From Chitinophaga ginsengisoli (lineage in GTDB: Bacteria; Bacteroidota; Bacteroidia; Chitinophagales; Chitinophagaceae): 64,000 bases of DNA. Shown here one piece after another: positions 50,904 through 60,584 of this stretch (positions are counted from its first letter, which is position 1; each line of letters starts with the position of its first letter). A program made the translations under genes and the position numbers. Under the pieces are notes generated by a model that saw only the letters and a program-made list of their open reading frames with translations, was not told the DNA's origin and made no database searches. The DNA is taken from NCBI RefSeq assembly GCF_003014595.1, contig NZ_PYGK01000014.1:1-64000 (forward strand). The letters run 5' to 3'.

Positions 50904-53492
50904 TTATTCTGCAGGCGTTTCATCTTCCGAAGCCTCAGCTGTTGCTGTTCCCGGTTCTTCTGAGCTGTTATCCCCGAGCTGTTCGCTTTCTTCTCCTTCT
51001 ATACCTTCAACATCGAGTTTTTCTTCTTCCTGTTCGTCCAGACGTGCTACAGCTGCGATTTCATCGGTATCGTCCAGTCTGATCAGGCGAACGCCCTGTG
51101 TGGCCCTTCCTGCCTCGCGGATATCAGCTACCGCCATACGGATAGTGATACCGGACTTACAGGTGATCATCAGGTCGTCTTTCTCTGTTACGTCAAGGAT
51201 CGCGATCAGGCTACCTGTCTTTTCTGTGATATTGATGGTCTTAACCCCCTTACCACCGCGGTTGGTAATTCTATATTCTTCAATATCAGTACGTTTACCG
51301 AATCCCTTCTCAGAAACCACCAGTACAGTACGTGTGGCATCCTCCTTATTTACACAAATCATACCAACCACTTCGTCTTTGTCGTTATCTACCTCGATAC
51401 CTCTTACCCCGATTGCGCCACGGCCTGTGTCACGTACGGTATTTTCAGGGAAACGGATAGCACGGCCACTCTTGATAGCCATCATGATCTCACTGTTACC
51501 ATTGGTCAGTTTAGCTTCCAACAGTTGGTCGCCTTCATTGACAGTGATAGCGTTCACACCATTCTGACGCGGACGGGAGAAGTCTTCCAGCAGGGTCTTC
51601 TTGATGATACCATTTGCTGTACAGAGTACAATATAATGAGAGCTGATAAAATCTTTATCATTCAGGTCCTTGATATCTATAATGGCCCTGATCTTGTCAT
51701 CTGTAGGCAGGTTGATGAGGTTCTGGATGGCACGTCCCTTACCGCTCTTCTCACCTTCAGGGATTTCGTACACTTTCAGCCAGTAACAACGGCCTTTCTC
51801 TGTGAAGAACAACATGGTATGGTGGGTAGAGGCTACGAACAGGTGCTCGATATAGTCCTCTTCACGCGTCTTGCCACCCAGTGCACCACGGCCACCACGT
51901 TTCTGCTGACGGTAGTCATATGCAGAAGTACGTTTGATATAACCCAGGTGAGAGATAGTGATCACCACATCTTCCTCTGCGATGATATCTTCCATACGCA
52001 TTTCGCTGGCCAGGTACTGGATCTCCGTTTTACGCTCGTCTCCGAAACGTTTCTTCACATCTTCCAGTTCATCTTTGATGATCTTGAAACGCAGTCCTTC
52101 GTCGGATAATACTTCCTTCAGGTAAGCTATCAGTTTCATTACTTCGTCGTATTCTTCCTTGATCTTATCGCGCTCCATACCGGTCAGACGTTGTAAACGC
52201 AGTTCCAGTATTGCTTTAGACTGGATCTCACTCAGTTCAAAGCGGCTCATCAAACCGTCTTTCGCTTCATCCGGTGTACGGGATGCACGGATCAGGGCGA
52301 TCACTTCATCCAGGTGGTCCAGCGCTATCAGGTAACCTTGTAAGATATGCGCTTTTTCTTCCGCTTTACGCAGTTCGAAACGGGTTCTGCGTACTACTAC
52401 TTCATGACGGAAGTCAACGAATTCTGCCAGCATCTCTTTCAGGTTCAGCACACGCGGACGGCCTTTTACCAGGGCCACGTTGTTGATACCGTAAGAGGTC
52501 TGCAGTTCTGAATATTTATACAACTGGTTGATCACCACGTTAGCGATCGCTTCACGTTTCAGATCGATTACCAGGCGCATACCGTCACGGTCACTTTCGT
52601 CACGCGCTTCAGAGATGCCTTCAATTATTTTATCATCAGCCAGCTGCGCGATTTTCTGGTGCAGGGCAGCCTTATTGATCTGGTAAGGCAGCTCATAGAT
52701 CACCAGGCGCTCACGGCCTGCTTTGGATGTTTCTACGTTGATTTTACCACGCACCACTACCCTTCCGCGGCCGGTCTCAAAGCCCTGTTTTACACCTTCA
52801 TAACCGTAGATGATACCGCCGGTCGGAAAATCAGGCGCTTTCACATATTTTATCAGCTCTTCGATAGTGATCTCACGGTTATCGATGTAGGCGATCAGCC
52901 CCTCAATTACCTCTGTCAGGTTGTGCGGCATGATGTTGGTCGCCATACCTACCGCAATACCGGACGCACCATTGATCAGCAGGTTCGGAATACGTGTAGG
53001 CAATACGGTAGGTTCTTCCAGGGTATCGTCAAAGTTCAGCGAGAAATCCACTGTTTCTTTATCGATGTCTTCCAGCATGGCCTCTGCCATTTTCTGCAGA
53101 CGGATCTCCGTATAACGCATGGCTGCCGGCATATCCCCATCCACAGATCCGAAGTTACCCTGACCATCCACCAGCATGTAACGCAAGCTCCATGGCTGGG
53201 CCATACGCACAATGGTATCGTAGATGGAGGAGTCACCATGCGGGTGGAATTTACCCATTACCTCCCCTACAATACGGGCTGACTTCTTGTAAGGCTTGTT
53301 ACTGTTGTTCCCTAACTCATTCATACCAAACAACACGCGGCGATGTACCGGCTTCAGACCATCCCGAACATCCGGCAGAGCACGACCCACGATCACTGAC
53401 ATAGAATAGTCTATGTAGGCCGTTTTCATCTGCTCCTCAATGTTAATCTGGATGATCTTGCCGTCTTGCGGATTTTCCGTATTTTCTGACAT
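50904..53492 (-). CDS. gyrA: DNA gyrase subunit A
   Basis: An 862-residue subunit that cleaves and reseals DNA for negative supercoiling. Catalytic Tyr127 lies in DMPAAMRYTEIRL. The quinolone pocket KFHPHGDSSIYDTIVRMAQP has Ser88 and Asp92, the wild-type residues at the classical resistance positions. The GyrA box QKRGGRGALGG identifies gyrase rather than topoisomerase IV. The C-terminal beta-pinwheel is followed by a highly acidic tail of about 45 residues ending EDETPAE. A TATATTTG box lies 48 nt upstream of the start. Confidence 0.97.
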   Translation of the reverse strand: MSENTENPQDGKIIQINIEEQMKTAYIDYSMSVIVGRALPDVRDGLKPVHRRVLFGMNELGNNSNKPYKKSARIVGEVMGKFHPHGDSSIYDTIVRMAQPWSLRYMLVDGQGNFGSVDGDMPAAMRYTEIRLQKMAEAMLEDIDKETVDFSLNFDDTLEEPTVLPTRIPNLLINGASGIAVGMATNIMPHNLTEVIEGLIAYIDNREITIEELIKYVKAPDFPTGGIIYGYEGVKQGFETGRGRVVVRGKINVETSKAGRERLVIYELPYQINKAALHQKIAQLADDKIIEGISEARDESDRDGMRLVIDLKREAIANVVINQLYKYSELQTSYGINNVALVKGRPRVLNLKEMLAEFVDFRHEVVVRRTRFELRKAEEKAHILQGYLIALDHLDEVIALIRASRTPDEAKDGLMSRFELSEIQSKAILELRLQRLTGMERDKIKEEYDEVMKLIAYLKEVLSDEGLRFKIIKDELEDVKKRFGDERKTEIQYLASEMRMEDIIAEEDVVITISHLGYIKRTSAYDYRQQKRGGRGALGGKTREEDYIEHLFVASTHHTMLFFTEKGRCYWLKVYEIPEGEKSGKGRAIQNLINLPTDDKIRAIIDIKDLNDKDFISSHYIVLCTANGIIKKTLLEDFSRPRQNGVNAITVNEGDQLLEAKLTNGNSEIMMAIKSGRAIRFPENTVRDTGRGAIGVRGIEVDNDKDEVVGMICVNKEDATRTVLVVSEKGFGKRTDIEEYRITNRGGKGVKTINITEKTGSLIAILDVTEKDDLMITCKSGITIRMAVADIREAGRATQGVRLIRLDDTDEIAAVARLDEQEEEKLDVEGIEGEESEQLGDNSSEEPGTATAEASEDETPAE

Positions 53493-53539
53493 TGTATATT
53501 GTTGATTTACAATTTACTTCCTAAAAAAATAAATAGACG

Positions 53540-53547
53540 CAAATATA
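53540..53547 (-). promoter_or_regulatory. -7 promoter box of gyrA
   Basis: The minus strand reads TATATTTG followed by CG, an exact TAnnTTTG, 47 nt before the gyrA start. Confidence 0.45.
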
Positions 53548-53899
53548 GCCATTTTAAGCCGTATTCCGGCCTTTTTGACAGAGAATGTGAATAAAAAAGG
53601 AATTGTCATATGGCACAAATACACTATACAATAGTAACAAATTCCGCAGATACTCTATTTAATCCTTATTTTGCAATAACTCCTTCAATTAATATTCCAT
53701 ATAATAGAAAAGAGGAATATTGGGAAAATAAAATATTGGCAAACATTTTGTTTCTAACCCGGTGAAAATCAAAGGGTCGCGGACAGTTAATTATAATTCG
53801 GGTAGGTTAAAAACGAAATTTACTGAAATTTCGAACATTAGTAACACGACTGATGTTAAATCCCTGTTCTGTAACCATATTAAAGATGAACAAATTAAT

Positions 53900-55225
53900 A
53901 TGAAGAATATACTCTTGTTTGGCGCCGGAAAGTCGGCCACTAGCCTGATCGACTACCTGGTATCAAATGCACCGCGGCAAAAATGGCATATCACTGTCGC
54001 GGACCAGGATCTTGCACTTATCAAGTCAAAGACCGGCAAATCTTATTACGTTACCCCCGCTGTTATTGATATCCGGGACCAGGCTTCCAGACAGAAACTG
54101 GTAGAGGAAACAGATCTCGTGATATCGCTGCTCCCACCTGCACTGCATATTTTCGTCGCCAGGGACTGCCTGCAGTTCAATAAGAACCTGCTGACCGCCT
54201 CCTACATCGATCCGGAGATCAGACAGCTCGAAAAGGAAATAGAACAGGCAGGCCTCCTGTTCATGTATGAAATGGGACTTGACCCCGGTATCGACCATAT
54301 GAGCGCCATGAAACTCATTCACTCCATTGAAAAGAAAGGCGGCCAGATCTCCGCATTCCGCTCTTATTGCGGCGGCCTGATCTCCCCTGAAAGCAATGAT
54401 AATCCCTGGCAGTACAAGATCTCCTGGAATGCCCGCAATGTCGTGTTGGCAGGCAGCTCAGGGGCCATATTCAGGGAAAAAGGTAAAGTGAAGGAGATTG
54501 CCTACCAGCAACTGTTCGATCAGCCTAAAACCATCCATATCCCAAGTCTGGGTAAACTGGCTTATTATCCCAACCGGGACTCCATGGGCTACATGGATGC
54601 TTATAACCTGGAAGAGATCCCTACCTTCATGCGGGCTACCCTACGTTACCCCGACTTCTGCGAAGGATGGAGCACACTCGTGAAACTAGGCCTGACAGAC
54701 GACGCTAAAAAAATACAGACTGATGCCATGACCTATTACGATTGGGCCAGTCAGAAAATAGAACAGGATCCGAAACTGAGCCATGAAGAAAATATCGCCA
54801 ATTACCTCGGCATCAGCGCCAAATCCAAGGTACTCCGACAGCTGAAGTTCCTCGGACTGCTGAATGGCGAAACCATCGGCCTCGGCGAACAGACCAATGC
54901 CACCATTCTCCAGCATGTAGTGGAATCTAAACTGGGTATGGAGCCCGCCGATAAAGACATGATCGTGATGACACACGAAATAGAGTTCGAGAGAAGAGGC
55001 ATGACTACACGCCTGCATAGTTACATGATCACACAGGGAGAAGACAGCCTCCGTACTGCCATGGCAAAAACAGTAGGACTACCCCTCGGCATAATGGCCA
55101 AACTGATACTCCAGGACAAAGTCAGCCTCAAAGGATTGAAGATCCCGATCATGCCGGATGTATACAATCCTGTGTTAAAAGAGCTGGAAGACTACAATAT
55201 CCGTTTTGAAGAAAGCTTCGAATAA
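53900..55225 (+). CDS. Saccharopine dehydrogenase family protein
   Basis: A 441-residue oxidoreductase. The NAD(P)-binding fold opens MKNILLFGAGKSATSLIDYLV, which fixes the start at 53900 rather than an upstream GTG. Family blocks include DLVISLLPPALHIFVARDCLQFNKNLLTASYIDP (broken into helices), GLDPGIDHMSAMKLI and FRSYCGGLISPESNDNPWQYKISWNARNVVLAG. The last matches fungal-type saccharopine reductase/LYS9-like sequences. Substrate is not established. It could act in lysine degradation or as a related carboxynorspermidine-type enzyme. Confidence 0.88.
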   Translation: MKNILLFGAGKSATSLIDYLVSNAPRQKWHITVADQDLALIKSKTGKSYYVTPAVIDIRDQASRQKLVEETDLVISLLPPALHIFVARDCLQFNKNLLTASYIDPEIRQLEKEIEQAGLLFMYEMGLDPGIDHMSAMKLIHSIEKKGGQISAFRSYCGGLISPESNDNPWQYKISWNARNVVLAGSSGAIFREKGKVKEIAYQQLFDQPKTIHIPSLGKLAYYPNRDSMGYMDAYNLEEIPTFMRATLRYPDFCEGWSTLVKLGLTDDAKKIQTDAMTYYDWASQKIEQDPKLSHEENIANYLGISAKSKVLRQLKFLGLLNGETIGLGEQTNATILQHVVESKLGMEPADKDMIVMTHEIEFERRGMTTRLHSYMITQGEDSLRTAMAKTVGLPLGIMAKLILQDKVSLKGLKIPIMPDVYNPVLKELEDYNIRFEESFE

Positions 55226-55241
55226 GTTGTTACACATAATA

Positions 55242-55279
55242 GCAAGCGGCCATCCACCATAAGGTAGATGGCCGCTTGC
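55242..55279. terminator. Hairpin between convergent genes
   Basis: Perfect 13-bp arms GCAAGCGGCCATC (55242-55254) and GATGGCCGCTTGC (55267-55279). Located between the saccharopine-dehydrogenase-like gene and cobB. No long T tract follows. Confidence 0.7.
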
Positions 55280-55317
55280 AGTTTAACCGTTCCCGATTGT
55301 AATGCGGCAACCCTTGT

Positions 55318-56001
55318 TTATAATTTCGCCAATGCCTCTTCCAGCTCCAGTATCCCCAGCGTAGCGGGTTTCTCTATCTTTACCAGTCCTTCACGAGACA
55401 TTTCAGGCAGCTTTTTATCGATCACAAAGGAAGGCACTCCCTCCTTCAGACAGTCAACCAGGCCTGCAGCTGGATATACCACCAGTGAAGTACCTATCAC
55501 CACAAAAATATCAGCAGCCATCACGATTTCAGCGGCATCCACAATCTTATGCACAGCCTCTCCGAACCACACAATATCCGGACGTAATTGTCCGCCATCT
55601 GCCGCCATATCTCCTATGTTGATATCCCCTTCTATCGGATAATTACGCGTCTCATCCAGCACACTACGCATTTTAAAGATCTCTCCATGCAGGTGCAATA
55701 CTTTTTTTGAACCCGCTTTCTCATGCAGGTTATCAATATTCTGGGTGATGATCTCTACGTCAAATTTCTCCTGCAAACGGGCCAGGCCCAGATGTGCAGC
55801 ATTAGGCTCCGCCGCCTTCACATCCTGGCGGCGCATGTTATAAAAATCGAGCACCAACTGCGGATTTTTCCGCCATCCTTCGGGGCTGGCCACCTCGTAT
55901 ACGTTATATCCTTCCCACAGCCCGTCGCTGTCCCGGAAAGTCCGTAACCCGCTTTCTGCACTGATGCCGGCGCCAGTTAAAACAACCAATTTAGTCTTCA
56001 T
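55318..56001 (-). CDS. cobB: Sir2-family NAD-dependent protein deacylase (sirtuin)
   Basis: A 227-residue sirtuin. The NAD site GAGISAESGLRTFRD is at 10-24, TQNIDNLH at 86-93, catalytic His105 in VLHLHGE, and VWFGEAV near 136. Tyr54 and Arg57 (DFYNMRR) form the Y-x2-R pair of class III sirtuins such as SIRT5, which prefer succinyl or malonyl lysine. The segment between HGE and LRPDIVWFGE contains no cysteine, so the usual zinc site is absent. It probably removes acyl groups from lysine in cytosolic proteins. Confidence 0.9.
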   Translation of the reverse strand: MKTKLVVLTGAGISAESGLRTFRDSDGLWEGYNVYEVASPEGWRKNPQLVLDFYNMRRQDVKAAEPNAAHLGLARLQEKFDVEIITQNIDNLHEKAGSKKVLHLHGEIFKMRSVLDETRNYPIEGDINIGDMAADGGQLRPDIVWFGEAVHKIVDAAEIVMAADIFVVIGTSLVVYPAAGLVDCLKEGVPSFVIDKKLPEMSREGLVKIEKPATLGILELEEALAKL

Positions 56002-56083
56002 TTGTACAAGATATTTTCAAATTTTAAATATACGGGTTTTAACATTTACCGTAACTTTATCGCTTAGAATAATACAACAGCAA

Positions 56084-56941
56084 TTGAAGATTTTACCAAC
56101 GCTTACACTGTGCGGTGTATTGTTAATACATGTGAATGCCCACGCACAGTCAGACACTACAACCCTTAGCTATGCCGATAGCACAAAAACGAAGGAGCAA
56201 CATATACTGACTGCTGCGGATACCACTATACGTTACCGTATAAACGGCGCTTACCTCGGTAGTATGTGGACTGACCTGAAATATACTGTATCCAGACCTG
56301 CACACTGGAATGGAAAAGACTTTACCAGACTCGGTATCGTGCTGGGTACTGCCGGTGGTTTGCTGGCTGTTGACTATGAAGTAAAACAGTTCTTTCTCCG
56401 TAATCATACCAACTTCTGGAACAGCGTGACCGGTCAGATAGAACCTTTTGGAAACGCTTACTCTCCGTATTTGGTAGGTGGTATGTATGTGGCAGGTGTG
56501 ATTTCCAAAAACCGGCAGCTGGAACATACCTCACTGATGACAGCCAAATCATTACTGATCTCTACACTGATCTATACTTTCACCAAGTCCGTAGTAAGAC
56601 GTGGCAGGCCGACATACTATGATGATAACCTCGTATTTAATGCGCCCTTCTCTATGGATAAATACCATACCTCCTTCCCTTCCGGTCATATGCTGACAGT
56701 GACGTCTGTGGCTACTGCCCTGGCAGAGGCTTATGGTGAGGATCATCCATGGGTGCCCTGGGTAGCTTATTCTATTGCGATCATGACAGGCACTACCCGC
56801 CTTTACCAGGAAAGACACTGGAGCAGCGATGTGTGGGTGGGAGCCTCTCTCGGTTACTTCGTTACAAAAGGCGTCTTCAAACATCACCGCCAGCTGGAAC
56901 GTAAAAAAGCAATGGCAGCCTTAGCGGCTACCATGCCATAA
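56084..56941 (+). CDS. PAP2-family membrane phosphatase
   Basis: A 285-residue protein with an N-terminal signal (ILPTLTLCGVLLIHVNAHAQ). The three acid-phosphatase motifs are visible: KSVVRRGRP, FPSGHM and TRLYQERHWSSDV, with hydrophobic helices between. It probably dephosphorylates a lipid such as phosphatidic acid or undecaprenyl pyrophosphate in the periplasmic leaflet. The start is probably TTG at 56084, where the signal peptide begins, and a TAACTTTA box lies 25 nt before it. A longer frame would overlap cobB. Confidence 0.85.
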   Translation: MKILPTLTLCGVLLIHVNAHAQSDTTTLSYADSTKTKEQHILTAADTTIRYRINGAYLGSMWTDLKYTVSRPAHWNGKDFTRLGIVLGTAGGLLAVDYEVKQFFLRNHTNFWNSVTGQIEPFGNAYSPYLVGGMYVAGVISKNRQLEHTSLMTAKSLLISTLIYTFTKSVVRRGRPTYYDDNLVFNAPFSMDKYHTSFPSGHMLTVTSVATALAEAYGEDHPWVPWVAYSIAIMTGTTRLYQERHWSSDVWVGASLGYFVTKGVFKHHRQLERKKAMAALAATMP

Positions 56942-56963
56942 ATCCCCCATCAATCATCTTACG

Positions 56964-57875
56964 TCAAGCGATAACTTTTGCCAGGCGGCGGCGTTTTCTG
57001 TATCTGCGGATAATGATGATGCTTGCTGCCACCACTATCCATACAGGCCATAAACCGATGATAGAGATAAGCGTTGCCAGTACATGATTCCAGCCGTCCT
57101 TGATGGAGAAGAAGATACTGGAAAAGAAACCTGGTCCCTGTGGCGCTGTATTCGAAAATGTCTGGAAAAAAGAGAGGTGGATAACGCTCATGGATACATT
57201 GTGGTCTATGTACTGCAAACGGCCCTGAGCTGCTTCCACTTCTTCACGGATAGTCTTCAGCTGTTCTTCTACTTTCAATACATCTTCTACATTCTTTGCC
57301 TGTTTCAGGATATCCAGGTAACGTTGCTCAACTTCCTTCCTGGCCTTCATTCTGGCTGCAACATCCACGTATTCCTCTGTGACGTCTTTTGATGTGATAT
57401 TTTTTTCAAGCAGGTTCTCATCTGCACCAGCCAGGGTGTTCAGACAGCTGTCAAATTTAACCGAAGGTACCCTGATCTCTAACTGTGCCTCCCATGTTGT
57501 TTCCGAACGGCTCTCCTGTTCACTGATAATCTCCCCGCCAAAGCGGGCAATCATTGCTGTCAGCTCTTTATGTGTACGTTTATAATCGCGGACAGCGTAA
57601 CGGATAGTGCCTTCTTTGACGATCTTTTTGGGAATGTCGGCAAGGGAAGCCGGTGGAGCTGGAGGCTGTTCTTCGGCGTAAGTGGTTGCGTCTTCCGCTA
57701 CGACCGGAGGGGTGAAAGCAAGCGTTTGCTGTGGTGCTGGTGCTTTCCATTGAGCCGCTATTCCTTTATATTCGCCTGTGTGGTTACCGCAGGCGCTTAG
57801 TAGTAGGATGGCTGTCAGCAGCATACAAGGGATAACAAATGCGGTATCCTTTAAAACAGAACATCTTCTTGTCAT
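56964..57875 (-). CDS. DUF4349-domain lipoprotein
   Basis: A 303-residue exported protein. The lipobox is LLLSAC (Cys29). A Pro-rich stretch leads to the DUF4349 domain (VKEGTIRYAVRDYKRTHKELTAMIARFGGEI, ITSKDVTEEYVDVAARMKARKEVEQRYLDIL split by a turn). A coiled-coil-like helix follows (VLKVEEQLKTIREEVEAAQGRLQYI), then a C-terminal transmembrane helix (LATLISIIGLWPVWIVVAASIIII) and a basic tail. Function of the family is unknown. Confidence 0.87.
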   Translation of the reverse strand: MTRRCSVLKDTAFVIPCMLLTAILLLSACGNHTGEYKGIAAQWKAPAPQQTLAFTPPVVAEDATTYAEEQPPAPPASLADIPKKIVKEGTIRYAVRDYKRTHKELTAMIARFGGEIISEQESRSETTWEAQLEIRVPSVKFDSCLNTLAGADENLLEKNITSKDVTEEYVDVAARMKARKEVEQRYLDILKQAKNVEDVLKVEEQLKTIREEVEAAQGRLQYIDHNVSMSVIHLSFFQTFSNTAPQGPGFFSSIFFSIKDGWNHVLATLISIIGLWPVWIVVAASIIIIRRYRKRRRLAKVIA

Positions 57876-57939
57876 AGGAATTTATTTTTAGGATAAATAC
57901 TATAACAAGAAGATGCGCCAGGAATTAAAATTCCACAAA

Positions 57940-58350
57940 CTATTTCATATCGCCCATTTCCAGGATGGTCTCATATTCGTCTGCAGTCACTGCACAAACA
58001 GAGAGACGTCCCTGGCGGATGAGTGAAAGATTTTCCAGTCTTTTTTCAACTTTCATTTGCGCCAGCGTAACTGGTGTTTTGAAAGGTTTTACCGGCTGCA
58101 GGTCTACCACTACCCAGTTAGGATCAGGCGTGGTCGGATCCTGGTAATGTTCTTTCGCTACTTTGGCAATACCTACTACGGCCAGGCCTTCATTACTGTG
58201 ATAGAACAATACATGGTCTCCCTTCTTCATACCTTTCAGGTTATTGCGTGCCTGGTAATTACGCACACCATCCCAGAAGGTCTTTCCGTCCTTTACAAAT
58301 TGATCCCATGAATACTTAAAAGGTTCTGATTTTACAAGCCAGTAGTTCAT
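57940..58350 (-). CDS. EVE-domain protein
   Basis: A 136-residue single EVE domain (PUA-like fold). The start MNYWLVKSEPFKYSWDQF and core WDGVRNYQARNNLKGMKKGDHVLFYHS are diagnostic, as is VGIAKVAKEHYQDPT. EVE proteins bind modified bases in nucleic acids, but the target here is unknown. It lies 32 nt downstream of the LutA-like gene on the same strand, probably co-transcribed. Confidence 0.93.
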   Translation of the reverse strand: MNYWLVKSEPFKYSWDQFVKDGKTFWDGVRNYQARNNLKGMKKGDHVLFYHSNEGLAVVGIAKVAKEHYQDPTTPDPNWVVVDLQPVKPFKTPVTLAQMKVEKRLENLSLIRQGRLSVCAVTADEYETILEMGDMK

Positions 58351-58382
58351 TATGCTGATGATTTTAATTCGTCTGTTGCCGC

Positions 58383-59102
58383 TTACCAGCCACTGGCCAG
58401 TACGTCAGCAATATGCATCGTTTTGATATTCAGTTCATGTTTCCTGATATAGCCGTCCAGGTGCATCAGGCAGGAAAGGTCCGTAGAGATCAGGTAATCT
58501 GCACCGCTGGCCACTGCATTATTCACTTTCTGTTCTCCCATACCGATAGAGATAGGCTCGAACTTCACGGAGAATGTACCACCAAAGCCACAGCAAACCT
58601 CACAATCATTCATTTCCTTCAGCTCCAGCCCTTTCACTTTGGAGAGCAGGCTGCGGGGACCTTCCTTGATGCCGCATTCGCGTAGCGCGCCGCAGGCATC
58701 ATGATAGGTAGCCACTCCATTGAGCGTGGCACCGAGATCTGTCACATGCAGCACATCTGTCAGGAATTCGGTGAATTCATACAGTTGTCTGCGCAGCATC
58801 TTTACATCATTATGTGCAGCGGAATTGTCAAACAGTTTGCCGTAGTAATTACGTACAAACCCTGTACAGGAGCCGCTGGGCGCCACTATATAATCGACAG
58901 TATGGAAGTCTTTGATGAATTTATTGGCAACGGAGCGGGCTTCATCCCAATATCCTGCGTTAAAAGCAGGTTGTCCGCAGCAGGTCTGGTTGGGATTATA
59001 ATTAACGGTACATCCCAGCTTTTCCAGCACCTTCACCATATTGAAGCCTGTTTCCGGGAACAGCTGATCTACGAAGCATGGAATAAAAAGCTGTACGTTC
59101 AT
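58383..59102 (-). CDS. LutA/YkgE-like iron-sulfur protein
   Basis: A 239-residue protein with two CCG-type cysteine-rich domains: the first with CCGQPAFNAGYWDEA near residue 41, the second with YHDACGALRECG and CEVCCGFGGTF near 190. It matches the LutA component of lactate oxidation complexes. The partner genes lutB and lutC are not adjacent, so its electron acceptor here is not visible. Probably cytosolic or peripheral. Confidence 0.88.
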   Translation of the reverse strand: MNVQLFIPCFVDQLFPETGFNMVKVLEKLGCTVNYNPNQTCCGQPAFNAGYWDEARSVANKFIKDFHTVDYIVAPSGSCTGFVRNYYGKLFDNSAAHNDVKMLRRQLYEFTEFLTDVLHVTDLGATLNGVATYHDACGALRECGIKEGPRSLLSKVKGLELKEMNDCEVCCGFGGTFSVKFEPISIGMGEQKVNNAVASGADYLISTDLSCLMHLDGYIRKHELNIKTMHIADVLASGW

Positions 59103-59228
59103 TGAGTTAGTCTTTAGTTATAAGCCGCAGTTTTGGTAGCTGCTGGCAACACGAATATAGCATACCGGCTGAAAACTCTGGCGACAATGAACTTCACACG
59201 TAACTAATATGGGGCTTAGCGGTTATGC

Positions 59229-59720
59229 TTACAATTGACGCATCATAGATATCATTTTCAGTGCGGTGACAGCGGCTTCCTCCCCCTTGTGCCCATGTAT
59301 GCCTCCCAGTCTTTCTTCCGCCTGCTGCATATTGTCAACAGTCAGCACACCAAAGATAACGGGTACCGGCAATTCAATATTCAGTTGCATGATGCCTTCC
59401 GTTACACCTTTACAAACATAGTCAAAATGTGGGGTTTCTCCTCTTATCACGCATCCAAAAGCAATAATAGCGCCAGGTTGTTTAGCAGTACCCTGCGTAC
59501 GCTGCCAGTACTGTTTGCAGGCAAATGGCAGTTCAAATGCGCCTGGCACAACTACTTTTGAGACCCTGGATACTTTGTATTGTGCCAACGACTTTTCGCA
59601 ACCTGCCACCAGTTCGTTGATCACCGTATCATTCCATTCGGTATATACTATAACAACACTGGCATCCTCTAAATTGAGAATGCCAGCATCGTTCAATAAG
59701 CTTTGATTATGTATTGACAT
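59229..59720 (-). CDS. ribH: 6,7-dimethyl-8-ribityllumazine synthase
   Basis: A 163-residue riboflavin biosynthesis enzyme. Motifs: YTEWNDTVINELVAGC, the VPGAFELPFACKQ block, GCVIRGETPHFDYVCKGVTEG with the active-site His, and PVIFGVLTVDNMQQAEER. Length matches icosahedral RibH. It follows the YfgM-like gene by 19 nt. Confidence 0.95.
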   Translation of the reverse strand: MSIHNQSLLNDAGILNLEDASVVIVYTEWNDTVINELVAGCEKSLAQYKVSRVSKVVVPGAFELPFACKQYWQRTQGTAKQPGAIIAFGCVIRGETPHFDYVCKGVTEGIMQLNIELPVPVIFGVLTVDNMQQAEERLGGIHGHKGEEAAVTALKMISMMRQL

Positions 59721-59739
59721 GACCAGATTAAAATATCAA

Positions 59740-60444
59740 TTAATTCCTCACTTCACCCAGGCGCGCCAGGTATTTCTCCATTTCGCGACCTTCAGCGGTC
59801 TGAGGATATTTATCGCGGATTTCTTTGTAAACAGCAATGGCGTCAGCAGGTTTGTTTGCTTTTTCCAGTGCCAGTCCTGCGCGGAACAGGAAAGTAGGTG
59901 CAGTCAGCTCGTTGTTGCTGTGATGACCTGCTTTTTTATAATATTCGATGCCTTCTTCAGTTTTGCCCAGTTCCATGTAAGCATCGCCGGCTAAGCCATA
60001 AGCCATTGCCTGAACGATCTGGTCGCCGCTGCTGAAGTCTTTCAGGAGGTCTACGCCTTTCTGGAATTCACCCAGTTTTACGTAGGATACACCTGCATAA
60101 TATTTTGCTAACTGACCTGTTTTGGTGCTGCCGTATTGATCAATTACCTGCAGGAATCCGTAATAGTTACCATCTCCATTTAATGCTAGACGGAAAGAAT
60201 CCTTCTCGAAGTACTGCTGTGCATGGAATACCATGTCCTGTGCTTTCTTCTCGTTAGGAGCTTTGATGAATCTGTTGTAGGCAAAAGAACCGCCCACTAC
60301 CACTACTATTACGAGCAGGGCTATGATAATGCTGTTTTTATTCTTGTTAAAGAACAGTTCCGCCTTGTGGATGGAGTCTTCCAGTTGGAATTCCTTTGAC
60401 ACGGAAGTATTTTCAGCTGCGGTCTTATTTTTTGTCTCGGTCAT
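59740..60444 (-). CDS. YfgM-like membrane-anchored TPR protein
   Basis: A 234-residue protein with a short cytosolic N-terminus, one transmembrane helix (SIIIALLVIVVVVGGSFAYNRF), then periplasmic tetratricopeptide-like repeats (AKYYAGVSYVKLGEFQKGVDLLKDF; AYGLAGDAYMELGKTEEGIEYYKKA). The ATG at 60444 is chosen because a TATATTTG -7 box at 60511-60518 overlaps the upstream alternative start at 60513. It resembles YfgM-type chaperone-associated proteins. ribH follows it. Confidence 0.85.
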   Translation of the reverse strand: MTETKNKTAAENTSVSKEFQLEDSIHKAELFFNKNKNSIIIALLVIVVVVGGSFAYNRFIKAPNEKKAQDMVFHAQQYFEKDSFRLALNGDGNYYGFLQVIDQYGSTKTGQLAKYYAGVSYVKLGEFQKGVDLLKDFSSGDQIVQAMAYGLAGDAYMELGKTEEGIEYYKKAGHHSNNELTAPTFLFRAGLALEKANKPADAIAVYKEIRDKYPQTAEGREMEKYLARLGEVRN

Positions 60445-60510
60445 TGTAAATGTGATCGTTAAATTGTTATTTCTTATTACGGTACAGGTTACGGCTGTGT
60501 AAAATTCCCG

Positions 60511-60518
60511 CAAATATA
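60511..60518 (-). promoter_or_regulatory. -7 promoter box of the YfgM-like/ribH operon
   Basis: The minus strand reads TATATTTG then CGGG, an exact TAnnTTTG, 66 nt upstream of the ATG at 60444. It rules out the longer coding start. Confidence 0.5.
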
Positions 60519-60519
60519 A

Positions 60520-60575
60520 AAAAGGTTAGCGAATCTACCCCGTTTATATTAAACGGCCAAGATCGCTAACCTTTT
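60520..60575 (-). terminator. Terminator of pdhA
   Basis: Outer arms AAAAGGTTAGCGA (60520-60532) and TCGCTAACCTTTT (60563-60575) are perfect. An inner CCGTTTA/TAAACGG hairpin (60540-60556) sits in the loop. The minus strand then reads TTTATATTT. It immediately precedes the YfgM-like promoter. Confidence 0.75.
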
Positions 60576-60584
60576 ACATATTAT

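Noticed and set aside
53160..53260. Quinolone-resistance substitution in gyrA
   Set aside because: Both classical positions (Ser88 and Asp92 here) carry the sensitive-type residues.
52659..53282. 207-codon frame opposite gyrA
   Set aside because: Shadow of gyrA, no recognisable domain.
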